Below are positions 55,231 through 64,000 of a stretch of 64,000 bases of DNA, piece after piece. The stretch lies in NCBI GenBank assembly GCA_030386875.1, contig CM059575.1:51924859-51988858 (forward strand), given 5' to 3'. The DNA comes from Morinoia aosen (Eukaryota > Arthropoda > Malacostraca > Amphipoda > Talitridae). The position numbers and the translations under genes were made by a program. Each line of letters starts with the position of its first letter. Position 1 is the first letter of the stretch. Below the pieces are notes generated by a model that saw only the letters and a program-made list of their open reading frames with translations, was not told the DNA's origin and made no database searches.

Positions 55231-55513
55231 TAGTGTGTCTATAAGCCCTGCCTGCCGTGCATGAAACGCGGGTTCGAGCCCCGGCGCTGGATGGCGATTT
55301 TCTCTGTTGGGTATAGGGGAAAAATTCAAAGCACAATACCCCACTCTACCCAGGTGTCTGAAATGGGTACCGGTCTTGACCGGGGGAAAGCGTCATGGCG
55401 TCCTGGCGTTAGTTATAAGGCATTTGAAAATCCAATATACAAGGTGATATGTATCAGGCTTGAATTGGAAATAAAGCATCCGTAGATGCCGTTGTTTGTT
55501 TGTTTGTTTGTTT
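55231..55513 (+). mobile_element. tRNA-derived SINE, copy 2
   Basis: Box B GGTTCGAGCCC at 55271-55281. It shares with copy 1 the GGCGCTGG ... GTTGGGTATA block, CCCAGGTGTCTGAAATGGGT and the tail TATCAGGCTTG plus GGAAATAAAGCATCC, ending in (TGTT)n. Box A is degraded. Confidence 0.85.
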
Positions 55514-55612
55514 TCAAATGAACTCATCAATTCGTAAATAAAAATATTTTGACATACGTTTTTTGACATTCTAGCCACAGAAATTTTCGTTATGCCGATA
55601 CCTCATGTTTTT
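55514..55612 (+). repeat. dispersed repeat R1, copy 4 (partial)
   Basis: Starts AATGAACTCATCAATTCGTA immediately after the SINE tail and ends in GCCGATACCTCATGTT. It continues the R1 tandem broken by the SINE. Confidence 0.75.
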
Positions 55613-57028
55613 AACCTGCAAACGATTCCACGGAGGCCGGCGCAAGAACATCAACGTATTCGTGAAAAATTCAAGAACTACAGAAATAAGTGAAACAAAT
55701 TATATCCAAGTCCTATCACGACTCATCCTGTGTTAATAATAGCACGATTGTTAACAGGTGTTACGATTGTTAACAGGTACGTACTTTTGAATTAAATGGA
55801 AAATCATTTCAGCAACAGATCATTTCAAAGTCGGCAAACTGGGAGCGATAGTACTTCATAAAGAAATTACATTTACAGGCACAATAAATACAATTTAGAC
55901 TGACGCCTTGCTTTCAATATATCTTTCAGTGTTAAAACTTAAGCCCTGGCTCCTTTTCTAGATCAGGGGAAACTTTTTGGGTTGGGATTGGATATGAGGA
56001 TATGACGGCAGAGCAGCTGAGAGATACACCCTACTTTTAAGACTGCCAATAACGCACTACCAAGTCAGTCGCCCCTGAGTTTTTCCAGCATGGAGGTTGG
56101 CAGCGACGACACGCATGGGGAACGGGTGGGAGGCATTAGATCGGGGATTTAGGGTTTTTAAAGAGGCGGGGAGGGAAAAAGGGTGTTTCCCCGGGGACAG
56201 CACCCTCCATCAAAACCCAGCTTGAGGGAGGAGCATCATACCCTGATGTCGACGGAGCTAGCAAATAAGGCGACTGAGAGGCGGTCAAAGTAAGCGATGG
56301 AGTAGCAAGTAGACTTTGAGGAAGTGTACTGGTTTTGCCGGTGACTTTTCTGACTCAATCCGCCGTCTCTGAGCCACCCCAATCGTTGGAACGACGGAGG
56401 ACCTCTTGGATGACTGACGCCTTTAGTTTCTTATCTTCATCATACCCGACTGCAGCTAAAGCATCTGATCAATTGGAATACATTAGTAAATCTTAACTGT
56501 GCAAATGAAAACAGAATAAATTACCATTTGCCGAATGACTGTGTTCCAACAACAACTGTGTTCGGAGCAAGCCAGGCTAGCTCTACTTGTGATCGCAACA
56601 TTTGGCCCATCTGGCTTTAGCTGCAATCCGAGAATAAGTCGATTACCCTAACCCTGAATACAACACTTGATATCGCTAACCTATTGGACAGCTGGGCGTT
56701 AAGTTATTGATAAATTACTTCATAGGAATCTTTGAACCCAATTGGCTTGTTAAATTTGTATCAAATTATGTTGTGCGGATAAAACAAACTGATAATATAA
56801 CATAACGTTATGGACTGACGTCCATGCTATGCTCACGTATACTGAAGAATAACCAATTCTTGAGCGAAAAAACAGATTATTCAAAGTAGCATTAAATAAT
56901 CGATTCTACCCACTGCAATGTCACTACGTTTTCAAATGTTGCCACCGATCTGCCAGTATTTGTTACAAAAAAGTTGTATCAATAAATCCCTATATTTGCA
57001 TTACTATAACGAAAGATAATTATTAGTT
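55613..57028. other. no gene seen
   Basis: Includes a moderately GC-richer stretch (56000-56450) without a long frame. Nothing recognised. Confidence 0.45.
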
Positions 57029-57369
57029 CGCTTAAGCCTTCCTATCCGCAGCAAAATAAATGCGGTGTAAAGCGAGGAAGGAAGAAGCCACCATTTAGTA
57101 TGGAGTTAAGGGAACGCGAAACCTATGCAGAATGGGCATAAAAACAACAAGTTGAGTGAGAAGTTCATGAAAAAAGATCGAAGTTCAAGAAGAAAGATGT
57201 AGGTGCTGAAAAACAGGACAGCAGTGAACCGAAAAAGAAGGTCCTTGACATAAAAAAAGCATTTTAGTTCAACAAACAGACGGCCTAACTAGCTTTTTGG
57301 CTCGGGACCTCACATTTTCCCCTGGGAGAGCTATCTCCTATAGATACAATAGTCGTCTCCCCGGAGGAG
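57029..57369 (+). repeat. dispersed repeat R2, copy 2
   Basis: CTTAAGCCTTCC ... GAAGTTCATGAAAAAAGAT ... GGACAGCAGTGAACCGAAAA ... GGCTCGGGACCTCACAT ... CCCCGGAGG. Diverged but collinear with copy 1. Confidence 0.8.
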
Positions 57370-57417
57370 TATTACTATAACGGAATACTATCTAAAATAT
57401 TAGTAAGATAACATGTT

Positions 57418-57715
57418 TGTTTAAGCCTCCTCAACCTCTAAAGAGAGCGTTTCGAAGAGAGGAAGGAGGGAGGCACCATTCAGTATGGAGATAAGGGAAC
57501 GCAGATTCTATGCAGAAGAGGCATGGAAACAGTTAGTTGAAAAAGAAGTTCATGAAACAAGATAAAAGTTGAAGAAAACAGTAGTATGTGCAGAAAAACA
57601 GGGCAGCAGTGAAGCGCAAAAGGCCTACGTAACTCTCAGCTCGGGCCCTCACACATTTTCCCCGTGGGAGTGGTGATTCTCATAGATACAATAGCTGTAT
57701 CCCCCTGAGGGGAAA
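57418..57715 (+). repeat. dispersed repeat R2, copy 3
   Basis: TTTAAGCCTCCTC ... GAAGTTCATGAAACAAGAT ... CAGCTCGGGCCCTCACAC ... CCCCCTGAGGGG; an internal stretch around the GTCCTT segment is deleted relative to copies 1 and 2. Confidence 0.8.
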
Positions 57716-57792
57716 GATATTAGTTAATGAACGAAAAGAACTGCATGAGCTTACACGAACCGTATATTAACTGACAAGTGATATAAATATAT

Positions 57793-57819
57793 ATCTCTTT
57801 CAAGCTCCTTGAAAGAGAT
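57793..57819. other. perfect 12-bp stem, 3-nt loop hairpin
   Basis: ATCTCTTTCAAG / CTTGAAAGAGAT around CTC. It is followed by a short T-run. Function unknown. Confidence 0.55.
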
Positions 57820-57880
57820 TTTCGTCCGTTGACGAGCTTGTCCTAACCCAGAGTAGGACATTTCCAAGGCCACACCACCG

Positions 57881-57894
57881 TCATGACGTCATGA
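57881..57894. promoter_or_regulatory. 14-bp palindrome with a CRE core
   Basis: TCATGACGTCATGA contains TGACGTCA, the full CREB/ATF site. No gene start is visible nearby, so a regulatory role is only possible. Confidence 0.3.
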
Positions 57895-60109
57895 TGAACT
57901 GGTGACATGCAGACTGACGCCACCACATCGCTGAAGCTCCGTCATCTAGAAATTAAATAGACAATGTAATTGTGTGTGATAAATCGAAATCAAATGCGCA
58001 CCCCAATTTGGGAACTGCCTAATTGCAAAGAGAATTAAGATTGGTTTTTAAAAACTTTTACCACACCGTATCATACTGAATAATGAAAGACCAGGACATT
58101 TAGACATCTAAGTAGGATTGAAATTCATGCTGCTTTTACCTCCACAGGAAATTTTTCATGGAGTGTTAAATTTTAAATAAACGGCGGATAGGCCAGTCAG
58201 TCCAGCTTTTGTGCGATAATTCTTAGCCTCTGAGGGTAGGTACTGCAATGAGTGCCATCACAGCGTAATATGTGTTATTCATTCTGGTAATGAAAAGCTT
58301 TATGTGGGCTATCACTGACCAACTTCATATTTTCACAGTATTTTTCAATAACTTTATCTTTGTTGGCTACTGAATGCAGTTGGAAACTGGTATCTTTGAT
58401 GTCATTTCTGTAATGAGTTTTTATGACTATCCTTATTCATAAACAAAATTAGAATTTCTCAATTTATTCCACACACAATATAGCTGGAACGTAATTTCTG
58501 GTTATAAATGTATAGTGTTATTTATATGTTCCTCATTAGAAAAAAATTTATTTTGAAATTTTAAATTTACACAAAAACATCAAAACAATTCAAACATAAG
58601 CATAGTGCAGGGTGTTTCCTGATATTTCATCTTCAAATTTTACAACGTTTTAATACCTTCAACAGCAAAAAATTACTTCCTAATTTCTAGATGATGAATG
58701 TTTTCCAAATGACCAGATGTAAGGAATCATCCTGTAATGAGTAGTTTGAGTCAATAATACACGTAGTAACATGGTTCAAAAAAATTCTAAGGTGATTATT
58801 ACATAAAATACTAAATTAAAAACTTATTACTAAATGAAACATCCAAGGCATGATTGCAAAAAAAAATTTTATGTACCCCTTCCCAAACGGACCCTAACAG
58901 ATTTTTGACAAAGACCCTGTCTTAACATCTTTCAACAATCAGAGCACAGCTATTCATATGCAAAAACATTGACTAAGTGGGAATTAGCAGACACCGGGGA
59001 ATTGCCCAATCCCGTTACAGGAATACTTCCCATATACTGCAGCAAATATGGGATTCTGGATGAAATGAATTATTGAAAATCTTTAGGCTCTATATACATT
59101 ATGTACATATGTACTTTACTTTCAATTTTCAGTGATTTATCCCACTTCACAATTTTTTACAACCCTGACAGGTAAAGTAGACCCCTGAGACAAATTTCTC
59201 TACTCCTTACTTCCTTTTTTACTACTTTTCAAATTATTCTACTATTTACTACTTTAGTAATACCTAGTAGACACCCTGTTATGGGAATGACAGAAACATC
59301 AAATAAGCAACATAAGGCATTAGTACTGAATCATATGAGTTAAATACTTCACATTTCATCATGACAGGTCTTAGTTTACTTGAGGTATCAACCAAGGCTT
59401 CACTGAAGGAATTACATGAAAAGAACTTTTGTCTCTAACTTCAGACTCAAGCAAATCTTGAAGGATTTCAGTCACTGAGTTTCCAAAGTTTTATTGGCTG
59501 ACTCTGAGCTGTTTTCAATGGGAGTATCACATATTGTATTTTGACTGTTAAATGAAACAAATTCACTGAATAAGTCTGAGCGTTCATCAGGAAGTGACTA
59601 AAAATTGAAAGGCGCCAAGAGCTGTTGCCTTCATTTGCATTATTGGATGATTCTGGAATTAATTTATCATTAACACAAGGTTTGGAGACCGTACCAAGAA
59701 CATCAGGGCAAGTGTGAAAAACTAGATTATTTTTTTCCAACTTTTCAACGTTAAAAAATCTTTCCAGAACATCACGGTAAGAACAGTAGTAATAATTTCA
59801 CTGAACATATTTTTATTGGTCCATTGTCAATAGGTGAAAAATTCACTAACTCTGTAGTCTATAGAGAACAATATTTTGATGTACAAACGTCATCTTCAGG
59901 CTGAAAATATGTATAAAAAATTTCCAGTCAGATTGATAAAATGCAAATTTAATACTCAAAGCTACATCAGACGAAGTAATTAAGTTGAAAATGACTGGAC
60001 TAGAAAATGATTAGAAACCAAATTTTTACCACAGCAATTAGTACTGGTGAGACTACATATTTTCACCTTTAATTTAGAAAACTCAATTTTTATCTAAAAA
60101 AGCTGAAGT
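57895..60109. other. 2.2 kb without a convincing gene
   Basis: AT-rich. A 90-codon minus-strand frame at 59468-59740 has ordinary amino-acid composition and could be a terminal exon (ending KLWKLSD), but no domain or clear acceptor supports it. Confidence 0.4.
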
Positions 60110-60860
60110 TTCATACAAACAAGGTCACATTTAATTTTAAAAGTTCGAGTTCAATTGAAAAAGCTCAAGTTCAATTAAAAAAGCTCAAGTTCAATGTAGA
60201 AAGCTCAAGTTCAATGTAAAAAGCTCAAGTTCAATGTAAACAAGCTCAAGTTCAATGTAGAAAAGATCAAGTTCAATGTAAAAAACCTCAAGTTCAAAGT
60301 AAAATACTCTGGTTCAATGTAGAAAAGCTCAAGTTCGATGAAAAAGCTCAAGTTCAATGTAAAAAGGCCCAAGTTTAATTTAAAAAAGCTCAAGTTCAAT
60401 TTTAAAAAGCTGAACTTCAATTTAAAAAAGCTCAAGTTAAATTTAAAAAAGCTAAAGTTCAATTAAAAAAAGCTCAAGTTCAACTAAAAAACTCACGTTC
60501 AATTGAAAAGCTCAAATTTAACTTTAAAAAGCTCAAGTTTAATTTAAAAAAAGCTCAAGTTCAATATAAAAAAGCTTAAGTTTAATAATTAAAAGCTCAA
60601 GTTCAATTTAAAAAAGCTCATGTTCAATATAAAGATCTCAATTTTGATAAAAAAAAGGTCAAGTTTAATTTATAAAAGGTCAAGTACATAGGTAAAGGTA
60701 AACAATTTTAGAAACATAAGCTATTCAAATTTAACTTGATCTATTTTAAAATATACTTGACATCTTTAAAATTAAACTTGATCTGTTTTGAATACAACTT
60801 GAGCTTCTTTAAATTGAACTTGAGCTTTTTTAAATTGAACTTGAGCTTTTTAAAAAGTAA
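60110..60860. repeat. ~20-bp AAGCTCAAGTTCAA array with an orientation switch
   Basis: Roughly 30 degenerate units of AAGCTCAAGTTCAATTTAAA from 60110 to about 60685. About seven units follow in the opposite orientation (TTTAAATTGAACTTGAGC) from 60715 to 60860. The two parts could fold into a long hairpin. The minus-strand open frame inside it is a repeat artefact. Confidence 0.9.
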
Positions 60861-61230
60861 AATTAAAAAAATAACAGTACTGCTTTAGGTGTAACACTTA
60901 AAATATATTAATACTGATACCTAATCTTACTATAAAAGTACATATTGTTGTGGTACAAAATTAGTTTCTAGTCATTTTCTTGTGCTGTCATTTCCAACAT
61001 TATTACTTTCTCTGATGTAGCTTTGAGCATTAGATTTACATTTTATGAATATGACTGAAATTTTTATTTCTGTATAATTTTAGCCTGAACATGATGTTCG
61101 TTCATCAGTATATCGCTTTTTATAGACTACAGAGACCGGCAGGCCTCAGCCGAGACGGTTCAAGAAACGGTTTGTGAAGAGTACAGGAATTTCTGGAGAA
61201 TTTCTTGAGTCCACCTCGCGCGACTTTACA
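60861..61230. other. no gene seen
   Basis: Spacer between the 20-bp array and the 173-bp satellite. Confidence 0.4.
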
Positions 61231-62348
61231 CTTCAGTTTCCCACTCGTAACTTTAGAAAGAATGTACCCATGAACTTGAAATTGCTTTCAAACGAAAGAG
61301 TGAAACATTTTCTATCTAGCTAGTATAAGCAACACCCTCAAGGTATTCTGAAAGTTACAAAAATTCTTCGATAAACCTTGCAAACCTGCGCGCACTAAAA
61401 ACACTTCAGTTTCCCACTCGTAACTTTAGAAAGAATGTACTTATTAAATTCAAATTGCTTTCAAACGAAAGAGCGAAACATTCTCTATCTAGCTAGTATA
61501 AGCAACACCCTCAAGGTATTCTGAAAGTTACAAAAATTCTTCGATAAACCTTGCAAACATGCGCGCACTAAAAACACTTCAGTTTCCCACTCGTAACTTT
61601 AGAAAGAATGTACTTATTAAATTCAAATTGCTCTCAAACGAAAGAGCGAATCATTCTCTATCTAGATAGTATAAGCAACACCCTCAAGGTATTCTGAAAG
61701 TTACAAAAATTCTTCGATAAACCTTGCAAACATGCGCGCACTAAAAACACTTCAGTTTCCCACTCGTAACTTTAGAAAGAATGTACTTATTAAATTCAAA
61801 TTGCTCTCAAACGAAAGAGCGAAACATTCTCTATCTAGATAGTATAAGCAACACCCTCAAGGTATTCTGAAAGTTACAAAAATTCTTCGATAAACCTTGC
61901 AAACATGCGCCCACTAAAAACACTCCAGTTTCCCACTCGTAACTTTAGAAAGAATGTACTTATTAAATTCAAATTGCTCTCAAACGAAAGAGCGAATCAT
62001 TCTCTATCTAGATAGTATAAGCAACACCCTCAAGGTATTCTGAAAGTTAAAAAAATTCTTAGATAAACCTTGCAAACCTGCGCGCACTATAAACACTTCA
62101 GTTTCCCACTCGTAACTTTAGAAAGAATGTACCTATTAACTTCAAATTGCTCTCAAACGAAAGAGCGAAACATTTTCTATCTAGATAGTATAAGCAACAC
62201 CCTCAAGGTATTCTGGAAGTTAAAAAAATTCTTAGATAAACCTTGCAAACATGCGCGCACTAAAAACACTTCAGTTTCCCACTCGTAACTTTAGAAAGAA
62301 TGTACCTATTAACTTCAAATTGCTCTCAAACGAAAGAGCGAAATATTT
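61231..62348 (+). repeat. 173-bp satellite, about 6.5 units
   Basis: CTTCAGTTTCCCACTCGTAA (or CTCCAG) starts at 61231, 61404, 61577, 61750, 61923, 62096 and 62269: exactly 173 bp each time. Units are highly similar; two subtypes differ at CTATCTAGCTAG versus the palindrome CTATCTAGATAG. The last unit is partial. Confidence 0.97.
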
Positions 62349-62456
62349 TTTTACAAATGTGCAATAAACACATCCAAAAAAGTTTTCCGAAAACTACAGA
62401 AATTCTTCGATGAACCTGTACGACTCACGCGCCGTCGAAAGACTCAAGTTGACTCA

Positions 62457-62732
62457 TTCGCGCTCGCGCGTCGTCAGAACATCAAACTTTCCTGTGTTCT
62501 CTGAAACGAAATAATATTCTTAACGTTACTTTCAATCAATAGACTATTTCATTTGCATTTGTTGTCAAATTCAATGCGAAATTAAGGTAACCCTTTCGCG
62601 CTCGCGCGTGTTTGGAACATCTAACTTTACTCTGTTCTGAAAAATGAAATGATAATATCCTCAACGTTATATTCAATCAACAGGCCATTTCATTTGTATT
62701 TGTTTAAAAATTCAATGCCAAATGTCAAGGCC
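62457..62732 (+). repeat. two ~138-bp direct repeats inside the inverted arm
   Basis: TTCGCGCTCGCGCG starts at 62457 and 62595. Each is followed by a related AACATC, TGTTCT and TTTCAATCAA/TATTCAATCAA series. Moderately diverged from each other. Confidence 0.75.
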
Positions 62733-62850
62733 GGAAACACATCGAACTAGACCGTGACGTATAAAACGATGACCATGTAAATTTTCTATACAAAATCATA
62801 GCGGAGGAGCATAAGTTTCATTTCTGAGATTACATTCTTGAAGCGAATCA
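62483..62850 (+). repeat. left arm of a large inverted repeat
   Basis: 368 bp that pair with 63633-64000 in reverse complement with about six mismatches and no net gap. The inner boundary is GAAGCGAATCA; the outer limit is unknown because the other arm leaves the window. Confidence 0.95.
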
Positions 62851-63632
62851 GGATATCACTATAATTTCATCATGTAATTCATCAGTTACAAAAATACATG
62901 AACAACTATTTCTAACCTACAGCTACCAGTTGAAAAAGAATAAATGGAATAAGCCCATAAATACTCGTATTGACAGTGTTGCTTACAGAGTGAGCGAACA
63001 GTAAAAGTTTGTTGACCTGCAATAAAATTTAAAAAAAATTATAGAACACTGAAGCATTCTGAAAGAATGTGTTGCGACGTCAAAACAAATACATTCAGAA
63101 TGACATAACCTCAAAAATAATACATTAGCCTGTACAACAAACTTACCGTGGAAATTGTCCCGTGGGAAAATACATTAACGCATAAATGACCTGCTTCGCC
63201 GGAGAAAAGTAAAAAAAGACATACCTCACAAATCTGAAAAAATCACATAATTTACAACGAAATAGTTTAACATAAATATCAGTAAACATACTATTAGGAT
63301 TTGAACAACACCAACATAAGTGGACGAATAGGCATTTCAATGGTTGAACCTATAAATAAAAGTATAAGAAATGCAAGGTAACACACAAGCTTATTTTGAG
63401 ATAATACCCATGACCAAAAGACAAATACTCAGATTTAGCAAAAAAATAGAAAGAAAGACTGATAGCGTATTCTAGCTTTGAAAAAATTCGTAAGCACTGG
63501 GTGAAATCAAATATCAACTAAGGCCTACAACGGTGCGGGTCGAGTTCTACATAAACTTAAGTAGAACAGGGGAAAATTAAAGCATTTTATTTCAAAAGAT
63601 ATTGCTGTGGGTAAGGATGACACTGAGACTAA
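62851..63632. other. 782-bp spacer between the inverted arms
   Basis: AT-rich, no frame above 65 codons and no recognised domain. If this is a transposon, it is non-autonomous. Confidence 0.6.
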
Positions 63633-64000
63633 TGATTCGCTTCAAGAATGTAATCTCAGAAATGAAACTTATGCTCCTCCGCTATGATTTTGTATAGAAA
63701 ATTTACATGGTCATCGTTTTATACGTCACGGTCTAGTTCGATGTGTTTCCGGCCTTGACATTTGGCATTGAATTTTTAAACAAATACAAATGAAATGGCC
63801 TGTTGATTGAATATAACGTTGAGCATATTATCATTTCATTTTTCAGAACAGAGTAAAGTTAGATGTTCTGAACACGCACGAGCGCGAAAGGGTTACCTCA
63901 ATTTCGCATTGAATTTGACAACAAATGCAAATGAAATAGTCTATTGATTGAAAGTAACGTTAAGAATATTATTTCGTTTCTGAGAACACAGGAAAGTTTG
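63633..64000 (-). repeat. right arm of a large inverted repeat, cut by the window end
   Basis: Reverse complement of 62483-62850 at about 98% identity; it is still matching at the last base of the window. Confidence 0.95.

Noticed and set aside
59468..59740. Terminal exon of an unknown minus-strand gene
   Set aside because: Composition is ordinary, but there is no recognisable domain, no good acceptor and no partner exon; mentioned only as a possibility.
60211..60462. 83-codon minus-strand frame of Phe/Leu/Asn repeats
   Set aside because: Artefact of the ~20-bp array.

Overview
The window looks like AT-rich, intron-containing nuclear DNA from an arthropod, probably an insect. The evidence is phase-consistent split genes, a P-element-type transposase with a THAP domain, CR1-like LINEs, a CsRn1-type Gypsy element with a tRNA-Trp-type primer site, tRNA-derived SINEs, LDL-receptor class A exons, and a decayed CCTAA/TTAGG-like tract. 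Nothing looks bacterial. The species cannot be named from the sequence alone.

Layout. 0.6-0.9 kb: SINE copy 1. 1.67-9.02 kb (+): a five-exon gene encoding a THAP DNA-binding domain, a linker of 39 uniform 8-residue repeats (24-bp units), a basic linker and a P-element/THAP9-type transposase. Every splice junction is phase-compatible, and one +1 frameshift in a C-run is the only break. 9.3-10 kb: a G-run and a 31-bp minisatellite. 10-14 kb: no gene, only short repeats. 14.0-22.05 kb: two adjacent CR1-like LINE copies. The first is nearly complete but has a changed reverse-transcriptase active site; the second is 5'-truncated and riddled with frameshifts. 23.3-24.6 kb: a non-autonomous element with ~42-bp terminal inverted repeats. 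24.6-26.3 kb: debris of an LTR retroelement. 27.8-28.1 kb: palindrome cluster and telomere-like tract.

28.2-38.9 kb holds three tandem ~4-kb segmental duplicates. Each carries one minus-strand LDLa exon of symmetrical phase 2-2, and a complete LDLa exon lies further upstream at 42.7 kb. Together these read as part of one minus-strand gene for a secreted or membrane LDLa protein whose ends are not visible. 43.2-45.07 kb: the 5' half of a third LINE copy, ending abruptly at a fold-back element (45.1-45.4 kb). 46.5-52.1 kb: a minus-strand CsRn1-type Gypsy retrotransposon with ~99% identical LTRs, a 4-bp target duplication, a gag frameshift, one nonsense codon in pol and a 53-bp minisatellite in its leader.

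53.5-57.7 kb is a nest of two dispersed repeat families (R1, R2) and a second SINE. 57.7-60.1 kb has no convincing gene. 60.1-60.9 kb is a ~20-bp AAGCTCAAGTTCAA array that flips orientation. 61.2-62.35 kb is a satellite with an exact 173-bp period. From 62.48 kb to the window end lies a large inverted repeat (368-bp arms, ~98% identical, 782-bp spacer) that continues past the edge. Most of the window is mobile or repetitive DNA; the THAP-transposase gene and the LDLa gene are the only two candidate host-type genes.
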